The notes: a model not told the origin generated them from the sequence alone. DNA of 64,000 nt from Scolanthus callimorphus (GCA_033964015.1 CM066918.1:23457387-23521386); one strand, 5' to 3'. Counted from the stretch's first letter, positions 53,208 to 64,000 are shown. A program made the numbers and translations.

Positions 53208-54254
53208 TTAAACCATGGTTCCAACCACTTGACCAGTGAGGACGTTATTGCTCTGAATTTCAGCTTCTTTCTTGCAAAATAACTTCTGGGCAATCATCCA
53301 GAAGCCCTCCCTGTAATTTTGGCTCTGGAACGCGTAGAGTAGAGGGTTAAGTGCAGAGTGGAATGGAATAAAATATGACATGACTCTTGTAACTTCTCGT
53401 ATGTGCTTTAGGTAACGCCTGTCACGCGTGACGTCTAGGTTTAGTCTTAGTATCATTGTCACGCCATATGGTACATAGGCCAGGAAAAATAACGACGTGA
53501 TCATCAGTAGGAGCTTGACAAGTTTTCTCTTAGCCGTGAGCTCCTCACGGTGGTGGCCCGAGGAGTTGGCGTTACAGATAGTTCGAGTGAAGTACAACCC
53601 TGATATTATGTAGCAATAGCAGTACATAATCACAAATGACGGTACAATCGTCATGAATATCAGAATAATCGTCAAAGAAATCTGCATATCGTACGCGTTT
53701 CTGCCCGGAGAGCATATCCCAGAATCCACATCCAAGTACACGAACATTGGTAGTGACATCACCATGGAAACGAGCCAGATTCCAACGATGACGTAAGTAA
53801 CGCTGCGCTTGGTCAATCGTCTTGAGATTTTCATTGGTTGCAAGAGTGCGTTGTAGCGCTCGACTGAGAGAACTGTCAGCGTTAAACAGGTTGCCAGCAT
53901 CGCCACATTTCCCAGCGTGTTACCGCGGATGAACTTGCAAAAGAAGGTGTTCTCCCGAATGCGTTGTTCTTTCATTGCAAGAGTTGATAGAAGTACATGT
54001 AGTGCTGTGAGTAGCAGAGTTATTATATCTGCTGCGGCTACATTCACTAGGAGATAGTTAGTGGTAGTTTTCATGAAGGGTATCCAACACACGACAGCTA
54101 TCACAAGAGCATTCCCTATCAACCCAGTCACAAATATCACTGTAAGAATAATAAGAGAAGTCAGAAACCCCGTGTTTGCTCCTTTCCCTTGCCATGACAT
54201 CTCCAAGACACTTGCATTTGCTAAAGTCGTGTTGTTGAAAGACATGCTGACCAA
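53208..54254 (-). CDS. Class A (rhodopsin-like) GPCR, intronless, peptide-receptor-like
   Basis: A 348-residue single-exon receptor. Landmarks: N-terminal glycosylation sites (NNTT at 7, NAS at 13), GN at 47-48 in TM1, Asp76 in TM2, Cys106 before TM3, ERY at 132-134, a Pro in TM6 (AYVPYG), and NPLLY at 303-307 in TM7. A tail with KLFCKK could be palmitoylated. The overall pattern (GLIGNALVI, NYLLVNVAAADI, VERY) is that of the neuropeptide/peptide-type branch, but the ligand cannot be named. A second Met at residue 4 is an alternative start. It is not closely similar to the GPCR at 37130-38113, so the two are not a recent tandem pair. Confidence 0.92.
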   Translation of the reverse strand: MVSMSFNNTTLANASVLEMSWQGKGANTGFLTSLIILTVIFVTGLIGNALVIAVVCWIPFMKTTTNYLLVNVAAADIITLLLTALHVLLSTLAMKEQRIRENTFFCKFIRGNTLGNVAMLATCLTLTVLSVERYNALLQPMKISRRLTKRSVTYVIVGIWLVSMVMSLPMFVYLDVDSGICSPGRNAYDMQISLTIILIFMTIVPSFVIMYCYCYIISGLYFTRTICNANSSGHHREELTAKRKLVKLLLMITSLFFLAYVPYGVTMILRLNLDVTRDRRYLKHIREVTRVMSYFIPFHSALNPLLYAFQSQNYREGFWMIAQKLFCKKEAEIQSNNVLTGQVVGTMV

Positions 54255-56580
54255 ATTCCAAACGGTTTCTTGCGCAGTTGTTCCTCGATTTGGCTTCCTT
54301 GGACCTTTTTATGAGAGCACAGTCGACAAAGAAAAACGTTTATTTCCCTGTGAAGATGTGATGTCTTCTGGTATTTCTGACTTTCGTATCTTGTCTGCGA
54401 TCTCTGTGAAACACCACATAAATTTCCATTACTTTTTGGTCGTATATTATCGAGTTTCTCGCTTCCTTGATGCTAGCAGGAAGCCGCGCTATTTATGATA
54501 GCTCTATTTGCTTAAAAGCGCAACAAAATCTGATATCATTCGCGATGATTAATGTCATGTCTATGCTAGCGTGGCTGTGAAAGGCTTCTTTTGATTAAAA
54601 TGATAAAAAACGGTCCCAGAATACATTCTAAGGAACTCCATATGGCGAATCTACAATATGCTTACCTTATCCAATACTCTTTTGGTCAGTATGTTTCTAC
54701 AAAGGCAAGGCAACAGTTTCATAAGTTGATGATTTCTTCTGCGAACTCAAAAGATGTAAAAGAAAATTGTTTATGTTGTGCACAGACACTAACTACAGTC
54801 GTTTGGATATGAAATCGTACTGTAGTCTTTGGGTGTTTCCTTCCGATAATTATATATAAAAGCAAACATGCTGATATGGCTTTGGTTTTTATCTTTTGCC
54901 TCTGATCACTATTCTAGAATCTTGGCATTGAATTTCGCTACTTTATTCGGATTAGAGAAGCCTACTTTGCCGAAAGTATGCCCACTTATTTCCTGACTCC
55001 TTATCGTGTTGTATCAAGTATAAAAATGTTTCCATTGCTTGCATTGGTCTGGAAATGTCACTTCACGCTTTTATCGGGTATACCCATTAATTGCACTAGA
55101 GTTGCATGTTGAAGGGGAGCTGGTTTCATCGCGAAAAACATAAAACAGAAATTGTCTCACTCAATTTGGAAATGAAACTTGATATTAAAAAGCTCTTAGA
55201 GGGCTTATCGCCATAATTCAAGTGAAAAACGATCTTTCACGCTGATCCATTTGTATTTAGCAATCAGATGAATTAAACCGGCGGACGACGGACATGGCAT
55301 TCTCACTAAACTATCGCCCTAAGCACATCCACGTGAAATGCACACAGATGAAATCATTATCATTGGTAATTCATCAAGACTGAACGCGACAAGTAACGAG
55401 TCTGAAATATAGAAACCTACCATCGAAATATACGTTTGGGAATAACAAAGCACCGATTATCGCGCTAGTGCTAGTATTAGGAGTCAAACCGTCTAGCTAA
55501 GAATAAAAACCTTGCTAATTAGCAGTCACAAACAAAATAATCGAAATTTTAAATGCACCAACATAGGCCTAATACTTATTTTTGTTTTTAAATGTGCGGT
55601 TCGTTGCTTGACACGATCGAAGGGGCTCGCATAAATTTTCTATTAATTTCTTTTCTTTTCTTTCTTTTGTTTTATCACAGAGGACGCGCTGTAGTTTGCC
55701 GCGCTGTATATATATATATATATTTTAAACCATGCAAAGGTTTTGTATTTACTAATTACGATATGTGTATTACCAGAGACAATGCTGACTTCGTATTAAA
55801 CTACAAAGCAAAAGAAAGTTGAAAAAAGGGAACCAATCTAGTGCTTCATCTCCAAATAATTAATTTCCAATAAAAAAAAGGGTTGAATAAAGATTTAAAA
55901 CAAAATAAGGTTTGCGGCTAATTTAAAGAAATCCTAAAACATTTCCTTTTCAACGACGCTTCCGTGGTTACGCCCATTCCACACGCTCCTTAGAAGTGGA
56001 ACCGTACGACAGATTAATTTTTTAAGAAAACGAAAACCCCGGAACTGAGTCCATATTTATCCATTTGCCCTGTGATATATTGATTTTCGAAGCAGCCCTC
56101 TGAAAATCATTGGCTAGCGTTGGTGAAATTTATTGGCAAGATTTACAGCACCAAAAGCTTCAGGTGGTCAATTTTGTATTTCCTAAAATCCACGGACGGA
56201 AAACGCGATAGACTGGCCAATGAAGGGAAGGGTACAATACTGTACCTTGAGGAAATTGATGTTCGTTGTTCGGTATCTTGCCCCTGTCTTGGGAACGTTT
56301 TTTAGTCGTAACGTAATAGTAAAGGCTGATTACAGAAAAAATAGGTATGCTTTTTAATCCCCGTGAAAAGGTTTTTAACACCTGACTTCTACTGATCTGA
56401 AGACGATAATATGCATTTTAAACCGCCTTTTGTCTAAGTGATGCTGGCTAGGGTCTGATAAGGAAGCTAATAGAAGGATACTGAACTTGCAATTCAGTCG
56501 GTACAGAAACGTTTTGAGGACTGTCGTGCATGAAATTAGTTTAAGCTGGTGCTTCAGTTCCAAAATCATTCTATATCCAT
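54255..56580. other. Intergenic region upstream of the second GPCR
   Basis: Likely holds the promoter and any 5' UTR of the - strand GPCR. A TATATATATATATAT tract is at about 55710. No other gene or clear repeat recognised. Confidence 0.4.
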
Positions 56581-56584
56581 TCAG

Positions 56585-56740
56585 AATTAGAATTAGAATT
56601 ATATATCATTTTTTCTGTATTTGTATGTTTTAATATTATAGCCTAAAATTTTTTACTTATTGTAATAGTACGCAATTCAGCTTTAGTGGCTGCGCAAGTA
56701 TTATTTTTAATAAATATCTATCTATCTCTATCTATCTATC
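56585..56740 (+). mobile_element. Probable 3' end of a CR1/L2-like LINE
   Basis: The stretch ends with AATAAATATCTATCTATCTC...TATCTATC, the same kind of tail as the LINE remnant at 33168-34366. No coding part is left. Confidence 0.45.
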
Positions 56741-57797
56741 CATTAAAGTCAAACTTATTATGCATCTTGTGCAAAATGATACAGAAAACTTACCTTTTTT
56801 GTTAGAGATCCCTTGTTTGGTGTCGTGTTTTTAGAAGGGTAATACGCAGCTAGCTGAGAACACCGCCTGTAGTGCGATACAGATATGACACTTTTCTTTT
56901 CTTAATCGATGGAAAACAATTGACTAACCAGCCAATCTCCTTGCAGGACGCTAACACTGTCCACTGATGCTTCCCAGTGCTGACACTCGTTGGCATATCC
57001 TGTTGTGCAAACAAGCTTTTAAATACAAAATCAACATAGAATCAACTGAAATGACTGAGTCTGGGAAAGTTCTTAATTTCGGTAAACAGTCTTCCAGATT
57101 GCACGAATGGCTAGTAGAAAAGGCTTCTATACCAAGGCAACATTCTTCATGACGTTCTCGAGACGTTCTGCCTCGTCTTAAATGCGAAGTACCCACTGAT
57201 GAAAAGCTATACTTTTTTGTGCTTTTAAAATCATTCCATGTGCCACCCTATTACGAATGATCTGTCTGAGTCAAGCAACTTTACGATCAGTCAACAATTG
57301 TGTAATTTAAGAGTGAAGATTTGCAGTTCAAACATTTAAATAAAAATATCGGAAGCTTTTTACGAAAGCGGAACAAATAATCGCCGCCTCCTCACAGAAA
57401 TTGCGAGAAATTGCTGGGTGTTATTATATAACTGTTCCAGGAGAGACCAAAGGATAATCATTTTAGTAATAAATACTAACGTCCTTGGTATCCAGCAGGG
57501 CAAGAGACCGGGTGTTGTGATAAATATCCAACCAAACATCCACAGGGTTAAAACATCTCACGGGAGCCATGGGCAAACCGAAAGGGTGCACGTGTTTATT
57601 TACATAACACGCAATGCGTTACCTGGTCAGAGTCACTTCCAGAGCCAAAAGATCAGAACTAGTGTTTCAATATTTCGTCAGGTGAACACAAAAGAAGAAA
57701 AAAAACAAGATGGAAAGAAGAAGCAGCTGCGTTTTAAAATTTATTACTATGATACGAAACCATTTCGCAAGTTTTGTTGTCAACTAGAGTCACGCCT
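56741..57797. other. Gene-poor sequence
   Basis: A donor-like AAAAAAGGTAAGTTT on the - strand near 56790 could mark a non-coding 5' exon of the second GPCR. An open frame of 151 codons at 57418-57873 (+) has no recognised domain and runs into a tandem duplication. Neither is supported further. Confidence 0.3.
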
Positions 57798-57978
57798 ATA
57801 TGGGTTAAAGTTTCGCAGTTTTCCTATAACATTTAAACAATTAAGACCCATGATAATTAAGTACAATTCGTAAGACATCCATCATTCAATATGGGTTAAA
57901 GTTTCGCAGTTTTCTTATAACATTTGAACAATTAAGACCCATGATAATTAAGTACAATTCGTAAGACATCCATCATTT
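57798..57978. repeat. Tandem duplication, 101-bp period
   Basis: ATGGGTTAAAGTTTCGCAGT starts at 57800 and again at 57901; the two units differ at only a few bases. Confidence 0.9.
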
Positions 57979-59160
57979 AGTATTTATAGTTCGCTGCACG
58001 TTTTGAGCTGCAAGCACTCTTTAAAGGCGCACGGTGGGGTATGAGTTTGACGGGCATCGTCGCTGTATTTTAATGGCACATTAAGCACAATATCATCCAC
58101 GCCACACTAAATAAACGTGTGTGTACATTTTCAACGTAGTGCCACGCCTGTGGCGATAGTCACTGCTTATGTAAACCAGAAATCAAGACCAGTAAACTAA
58201 ATGCCATAAGTAACTTTTCAAATTAACATGATTATATAACAAAGTCATTTAAAGAAGAAAACTCACACGTGAGTTCCATAGCCAGTTGCCGCAATTCTCA
58301 ATAACAAAAAATAGCACTTACGTTCTTGTAGGCGATCGTGACATCTAGCGATCCAGAGGCTCTCGCAGGAGGTTAAAACTCTCTCGCTAGTGAAAGGGAA
58401 AGATGAACTGTAAGAGTACGTGAATTGGGCTAAATAGACGCGCGTAGAGTTGGAGCCAGGAAGTCGGCGCTGCTGTTGTTTTATTGGGTTGTTAATTATC
58501 CGTGTCAGGTTGATCAGCAAGCTTTAGGTAGCAGGATGCTGTTATTTTATTGGGTTGTTAATTATCCGTGTCAGGTTGATCAGCAAGGTGGCAGGATGCT
58601 GTTATTTTTGCAAGATTACTTCCATAGTGAAAAATATCTAAAATAACTATATGCGTATTTCAGAGATCTACTTGTGGGGTTTCTTTAGTTATTTAGAGGA
58701 AGGAATATTCGCAACAAAATGTAAATAAATAAACTATCGAAACTATCCGTTGGTGACCATCACAGGAACCGAACTTTTATTTAGCGGACCATGTTTTTTT
58801 TTTCTTTTTAGCTAAGCAACATTGAATTGCTGGCCCTTGCTGTGCTGGAATAATTGAAGAATAAATAGGGATTTTGCTTTTTAAAAGTTATTTAATGGCG
58901 ATGAAATTTTTCCACACTATTCAGAATTGTATTGGTAGATATTCGGAAATTATATAGATATTTTTTTATCATTTCTATTGTCTATAATAGCTATATATGT
59001 ATCTCAGAGTTCTACTTGTGGGGTTTCTTTAGTTATTTAGAGGAATGAATATTTTCAACAAAATGTAAATAAATAAAAACTATCCCTATATTGGTGACCA
59101 TCTTAAAAACCTTAAGATGAAATACTGGAACCGAATTTTTAGTACCTACAATTGATCCCA
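57979..59160. repeat. Gene-poor sequence with tandem and direct repeats
   Basis: A 66-bp tandem duplication (TTATTGGGTTGTTAATTATC) at about 58470-58610, and a roughly 80-bp direct repeat (CTACTTGTGGGGTTTCTTTA) at about 58668 and 59012, 344 bp apart. No gene recognised. Confidence 0.75.
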
Positions 59161-59162
59161 AG

Positions 59163-59492
59163 GTGGGGGGGGGTCTTCCCTTAGGGGTTAAAATCGCGGC
59201 ATGTGGTATCTTTTAGGGCGTAGAAATATAAATGCCAGGAAATGTTCGGATCTTCTATCTTTTAGGGGTGCCAAGTATCAAGTTTGCCCTTTAAGTTAAA
59301 CTCTGTCAGTTTTGTGGCGTTGTATCAGGTATTGCAAAAGATAAATATACATTTTCCGTGTTTGCTAATGGTATCTTCTGGTGGCTATTCTAAAGCTTGA
59401 TCACGGGCGACGCACATTTTGATATCTTTTTTTTAAGGGGTCAGATTCGTTTTTCTCGACGAGCACTCCCGCCCGAGAAACATGGGAGTCCA
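59163..59492. mobile_element. TIR-family element at the left edge of a large inverted repeat
   Basis: Left side GGGGGGTCTTCCCTTAGGGG and TGGTATCTTTTAGGG words; right side CTCGACGAGCACTCCCGCCC followed by GAGAAACATGGGAGTCC. Same family as 4211, 16935 and 62505. It is the outer neighbour of the arm that holds the acyltransferase promoter. Confidence 0.65.
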
Positions 59493-59805
59493 TTGGAAAT
59501 CAAATTGCAGCCTGAGCTCCTTCAGACATCTTTTACATGTTTTGACTGTGAAACTAAAATGCAGATGCTCATGATTCAGAACCATCATTCAATTGTGAGC
59601 TGGATGACAAAATTTCCAAAATTTTGCCTTCCGTTCAATCTGATTGGCTAAGAGGAGTGTTATTTTAAAATATCATGTCTGGATGTCACGCGTGACAGAG
59701 TTGCATGACTCGGATGTGATGGTGGTGTGAGAAACTACACTATTGACTGCACAATGTTATCAGCCATGTGTGAACTAAATGAAAACATTTACACAAAATG
59801 GCGGA
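59436..59805. repeat. Left arm of a large inverted repeat, covers the gene start
   Basis: About 370 bp that is repeated in reverse at 62180-62552 with few differences (for example GCAGATGCTCATGATTCAGA and CACGCGTGACAGAGTTGCAT). The arm ends just after ATGGCGGA, the first codons of the acyltransferase gene, so it contains the immediate promoter and start codon. Confidence 0.92.
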
Positions 59806-62800
59806 GGATCTAACACTCCTAGGCACTCTAGCTCGACAAACAGGCTTCCCTCCCACCGTCAGCCGTTTCTTGCTCTGTTTTGTCGCTGGTAAGTGAAGTA
59901 TATCTCAGTTTATTTAAACACAAAACCTACGGCGCGATTACGCTTTGAATTTTCCGTTTTGTTTTCTGAAAACAATAATAAAACATTTCTGCTGTTGTTT
60001 GCTAGAACAGGCGATAACAATGGAATTCATTTTTGTGCTTTTTCTTTCTTATATTCCAGTGAGAATATATATAGAATCTAAAGTTATTGTTCCTAAAATG
60101 TCTGTTGGCCGTGTTGTCTGTGTTTTGCTTTCAGATTTAACCTTACAACACCTACCGTATTCTTTCATTGTACGTATTACTTTGTATTTTCGATAGTATA
60201 AGAGTCAATACAAAGAAAAGCATTGGAATCAGTCAGACATGAATGTTTCAAACCACTATCGATTTTTGCACGCGAGCCTAAATGACCTTACGCAGAGTAC
60301 TTGATCATTGTTATTCCACCCAATTGTTTGTCTGTCAATTCAAGCGAAAGTGTCTTCTACTAGTAAACACGTCTGACGTTAAATAAAACGCTGACTTAAG
60401 TGTTGAAACACACCACACGGTATTCAGTAAATATTTGCTATTTCATCTGTGTCTGGGGAATGTTTGATAGTAGCTTATATTATACGACGATTGCAGATTA
60501 AACACAGCGTTGACTTTTTAAAGCTACAGCTACAGTAAAAAGAACCGCATAAATAGAGGATATTACACGGTGGCGCGAAGATATGGATTTTATTTTCGAG
60601 TGGCAAGAACAATATTTTACGAACGAGCGCAGCGAGTGAGTAAAATATTGTTTTTGACACGAGAAAATTAAATCCATATCTTCAAGCCACCGTGTAATGT
60701 TCTTTTTATTATATGGATTAGAATTAACATAGCGGCAAAATATTACAATTTGAACAACTCACTTGGTAATGTATCAGTCAATTCCAGCGACGACCATGCC
60801 CCCCCCCCCCCCCCCCCCCCCCGGGACACCGTGGGGCATTTGCACACCACTGGATTCCCTGGGGTGGGGAATCTGGAAAATTTTGCTGGCCCGGGGTCGG
60901 GATTTGTTTTTCTCCAGGGGAGGGGAGGTGGGGAATTTTGGTTCTCTTTCACAATCTTTTAGCGCGTTGAGTTTTGCGGAACTACAACACCAGTTCACTT
61001 CCCTGACCAGTTATAACTATCAATTGGCGTTACAATGTCCCAGTTACAGAAAATAACGTCACACAAAATATAATGCCGAGCATGACCCGTATACACCACT
61101 CTAGTTTTGAGATTGAGCGATGCCGGGGACGACAAATGAATGGAGTTTGTAGCCAAATGGCTACAACCGAGAATGGCCGAGAGAAATTAGTGGAGACGTT
61201 TGTTGTATGTCACTACTATATTGCAATACCTTAGTAGAAGAAGAATTTCAATTACGACTTGAGACTGACGGATTTGTTTACTTGTATTTTGTCTCGTTTC
61301 AGAGAGGAGAAATCTAAAAGTATAGTTTAAAAACGAATTATAAATGCTCGGACAGAATAAATGGAGTTGAAGTTCTGAGCGGGAATATTTTGTAGGGAAG
61401 CTTTACGCAGTGTCGATGGAATCTTTGTCTTTTTCTGGTCCCGGGGGAGGGGCATTTGTCCAATTTTTGTCTTCCCCGCCGTGGGGTATTTTACACTTTT
61501 TCAGCCCCCGGGGTGGGGAATTTTTACTTTTAATTTTAGAAATGACCAAAATCCCGGGGGTTGCCGGGGGGGGGGGGGGGGGCATGGTCGTCGCTGGAAT
61601 TGACTGATACATAAAGTCGAAAGTGTTTATTTGTGAAATGCTCCCTCAATCTTTCTGATTTCCAGTGTCGTTAAGAACTAATTTCCCTTTTTGTGTTGCT
61701 GTAGCTTTCTCTGCCATAGTTGAAATAAGGTTTTTCTCTTTAGAACTAGAACAAAACTTAGTTTTGTGGCTCAAAACTCGTGTGAGCGAGATTTCACTGC
61801 AGACGAAGTCAGGAAAACAACACTGCAAACGTGCACATCCGGGACATTCGGTACATAACGTTTTCATATTTTCACTAGTGAAGATATGGAAAATACGAGT
61901 GTTTTAGTTTCCGGTAAAACACTGGCATCCATATAATAAGAACAATTATGTATTCACAATTGGTCCGCACCCCTCACATACTTGTCTGCTTCCACAAGCC
62001 ACCACGAGTCGAACTGTAGCGTCTACCCGTGGATATTCGCTACAAAAATAATTAAAACAAGTGTAATGTAAATGTTGGACTTGCTGCTCGTAAGCTGAAT
62101 GTCTGGATCCCATGCCAACGGCGCCCGGAGGGGGGGGGGGGGGGGGGAGAAATGGCATTTCTCCGACTGCAAGAAGAAGTCCGCCATTTTGTGAAAATGT
62201 TTTCATTTAGTCCACACATGGCTGATAACATTGTGCAGTCAATAGGGATGGTGTAGTTTCTCAAAACCACCATCACATCCGAGTCATGCAACTCTGTCAC
62301 GCGTGACATCCAGACATGATATTTTAAAATCACACTCCTCTTAGCCAATCAGATTGAACAGGCAAAATTTTGGAAATTTTGTCATCCAGCTCACAATTGA
62401 ATGATGGTTCTGAATCATGAGCATCTGCATTTTAGTTTCACAGTAACAACATGCAAAGATGTCTGAAGGAGCTCAGGCTGCAATTTGATTTCCAATGGAC
62501 TCCCATGTTTTTCGGGCGGGAGTGCTCGTCGAGAAAAGCGAATCTGACCCCTATTTTATCGTCTTCTCATCGAGTAATCTCTCTTTCTTACACGGCTTTT
62601 AGGACCACCATCATGAGACAACACAATTTGGACACATATTTCGGCCCTAAAAGATACCAATCTCCCTAATTTTATTGAACATTAAGATCACCCCTAAAAG
62701 AGGCCAAGGCCCCGTGATTTTAACCCCTAAAAGATACGACGATCATCCCCTACCAAAAAGTAGGGGAGTCCCCACCCCCACCGGGCAACGGCGACACTAG

Positions 62801-63453
62801 CAGGCAAGCCAGTGGACATAGTAGAACAGTTCAACCGGGAGTTGCACCAGTCTCGACCACGTCCCACACAGTAAGAAAATTTCCTCTGTCCAGTAAATCC
62901 CGGACGGATTACAGCGGTGAGACACCAACGCCGTACCGCTGAGCCAACCTACTTGCTTCTTAATATGATATTTGTAATAAAACTAACGTGTCGTGCAATT
63001 CATATCCACGACTGCTGACAAATTTAGTATTTTCTGCAATTCTGGAATTGGAGATTTTTTTTGCGTTCCGTAACTTTGGAAATAATTTCATAATCTCAGT
63101 GATTCCTTTTTACTATTTTTACTTAACGTTGATGAGGTCTTAGCTTGCCCCTACAATTTACCTTGTAACAAACTCGAAGCTGTCGGCATCAGAACACACA
63201 ACCCTTTCATATATTTCTTCTTGACTTCGTGTAGCGTACCCACTGGCGTTCTTTTACCGGCTGTATATCCGAAAGCACAAGCCATGGATTCATGTGAGTA
63301 CAACGTGGCTGATTCGATGGACTGCAACAATTAATTATTCCTTCTTTTTTCTGTGTCTCTTTAAACACTGACAGCTGACTGATGTTTGTGTTGTTCTGTT
63401 TTCAGCATCTATATTCTACCGGATGTGGTCTATATATTTGCTATTTATCTTTG
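59798..63453 (+). CDS. LPCAT3: MBOAT lysophospholipid acyltransferase, LPCAT3-like (5' part)
   Basis: Three coding exons are visible: 59798-59888, 63235-63293 and 63406-63453, phases 1, 0 and 0; the gene runs off the right edge. They encode about 66 residues: MAEDLTLLGTLARQTGFPPT..., then YPLAFFYRLYIRKHKPWIH, then HLYSTGCGLYICYLSL. This follows the N-terminus of LPCAT3/MBOAT5 (a helix, YP-x-A-x-FYR, then HL-x-x-T-x-x-GL). LPCAT3 reacylates lysophospholipids with polyunsaturated acyl-CoA in the ER membrane (Lands cycle). The catalytic His and Asn are beyond the window, so activity cannot be judged. Intron 1 is 3.3 kb and full of inverted repeats, including a reverse copy of the promoter and start region. 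Other MBOAT members (MBOAT1/2/7) fit less well, but the evidence is limited to the N-terminus. Confidence 0.78.
59889..60561 (+). other. Intron 1, first part
   Basis: AT-rich intron sequence without recognised exon or repeat; the open frames at 59893-60196 have no domain. Confidence 0.5.
60562..60699. mobile_element. 138-bp foldback element
   Basis: ATTACACGGTGGC and GCCACCGTGTAAT are inverted ends; GAAGATATGGATTT / AAATCCATATCTTC pairs inside, and the centre reads GAGCGCAGCGAGTGAG. Confidence 0.85.
60705..61940. mobile_element. 1.2-kb inverted-repeat element with poly(C)/poly(G) runs
   Basis: Outer ends TTTATTATATGGAT and ATCCATATAATAAG are inverted. A second inverted pair of 28 bp, GTATCAGTCAATTCCAGCGA... 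(60771-60798) and its complement (61583-61610), borders runs of 24 C (60799-60822) and 17 G (61566-61582). Proline-rich open frames here are translations of the C run. No transposase seen. Confidence 0.65.
62130..62147. repeat. Poly(G)18
   Basis: Eighteen G residues just beyond the right arm of the large inverted repeat. Confidence 0.95.
62180..62552. repeat. Right arm of the large inverted repeat, in intron 1
   Basis: Reverse copy of 59436-59805. On the - strand it ends with ATGGCGGACTTCTTCTTGCA, so it carries its own start codon (62187-62185) in a promoter-like setting. The frame that follows enters the poly(G) tract. Confidence 0.92.
62505..62785. mobile_element. TIR-family element at the right edge of the inverted repeat
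   Basis: Left GGACTCCCATGTTTTTCGGG...GCTCGTCGAG and right CCTAAAAGATACGACGATCA...TAGGGGAGTCCCCACCC, with the word CCCCTAAAAG repeated inside. Mirror partner of 59163-59492. Confidence 0.7.
62800..62955 (-). mobile_element. Possible tRNA-derived SINE
   Basis: On the - strand the segment begins AGTAGGTTGGCTCAGCGGTA, which resembles a tRNA D-arm/A box, but no clean B box follows. Weak call. Confidence 0.3.
62956..63234 (+). other. Intron 1, last part
   Basis: Ordinary intron sequence ahead of the second coding exon; nothing recognised. Confidence 0.5.
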
Positions 63454-64000
63454 GTGAGTGGTAATAACAAAAACGATAGCTTGAAGCTCGGTATGGGGAT
63501 GTGTCCCACAGATTTACTTCTTGGGGGCGAGGAGGCAACGTACGCGGTCTTTGCGAGTCTTACTCTGTTACGAATCCAGCAAGTAAAAAATCAAATTACA
63601 GGAGAACCGGTGTAATAGTCCGGGAGCCAGACCTCTGAAAATATCGTTTCGTTCAACCCACCGAACTGAAAAGGTTTGATGGTTGATACTTATGCAGGAA
63701 GACCTGCTCTTTAAGGCCAGGTACTATGTAGTCCAAAATTGTGGTCCCACTCTCGAGATATTAAGGGGTGTATTACCAAATATGGTATTTAACACGGAAG
63801 CGAGGCTCAAAAGGCATTTTTAATATAACTTCTCCGTATTAAAACATAACAGCACCAAATTTGGTATAACGGTAGATCTCTATCAGGTCTATCATTAAAT
63901 ATCATCAAAAAATTAAATTTGATCACGTGACCAGTCACGTGACCATCATCTTTCACAAAAATACCGTTTTTTTACTGAATTGACCGCCTTTCAAACCCCC
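63454..64000 (+). other. Intron 3 of the acyltransferase gene, to window edge
   Basis: Starts with a GTGAGTGG donor. No further exon recognised before the edge. A short repeat CACGTGACCAGTCACGTGAC is at about 63923. Confidence 0.5.

Noticed and set aside
57418..57873. 151-codon open frame as a gene
   Set aside because: No recognisable domain, composition like the flanks, and its end lies in a tandem duplication; kept only as a remark.
60743..61056. Proline- or glycine-rich open frames
   Set aside because: They arise from the poly(C)/poly(G) runs in an inverted-repeat element.

Overview
This is nuclear DNA of an animal, most likely a cnidarian and probably an anthozoan (coral or sea anemone). 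That is inferred from the mix of short-intron genes, intronless class A GPCRs, a peritrophin-type chitin-binding secreted protein, AT-rich non-coding DNA and a very high density of small inverted-repeat (MITE-like) elements. No bacterial, plasmid, CRISPR or viral structure was seen. No species can be named from the sequence alone.

Layout. (1) 1-36.7 kb: a tandem array of three aquaglyceroporin genes on the + strand. Copy 1 (342-3588) lacks its first exon, which lies beyond the left edge. Copy 2 (8304-16335) and copy 3 (27611-35756) are complete six-exon genes of about 322 and 320 residues. Their exons have identical phases and nearly identical lengths. The flanks are duplicated as well, so the three units act as natural empty-site controls and many insertions can be dated and given target-site duplications: a 717-bp element nested in copy 1's flank, an intact antisense LINE and a 5.24-kb element in copy 2's unit, and a TA-flanked element behind copy 3. 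An octanucleotide array of about 60 units lies between copies 2 and 3. (2) 36.7-38.2 kb: an intronless class A GPCR on the - strand. (3) 38.2-41.5 kb: poly(G), AT-rich intergenic DNA and two inverted-repeat elements. (4) 41.5-45.4 kb: a - strand gene for a secreted protein with a signal peptide and four CBM14 chitin-binding domains in an alternating A-B-linker-A'-B' exon order. (5) 45.4-53.2 kb: gene-poor DNA with dispersed repeats and TA-flanked MITEs. (6) 53.2-54.3 kb: a second intronless class A GPCR on the - strand. (7) 54.3-59.8 kb: gene-poor DNA with tandem duplications. (8) 59.8 kb to the right edge: the first three coding exons of an MBOAT lysophospholipid acyltransferase resembling LPCAT3. 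A large inverted repeat copies its promoter and start-codon region into its own intron 1.

The genes do not form a pathway. The two best leads are that aquaglyceroporin copy 3 carries NPV in place of both pore NPA motifs while remaining open and spliceable, and that mobile-element insertions group the three paralogues in conflicting ways, which suggests gene conversion or precise excision. All exon calls were made by reading splice sites, reading phase and family similarity by eye; no alignment or RNA evidence was available.
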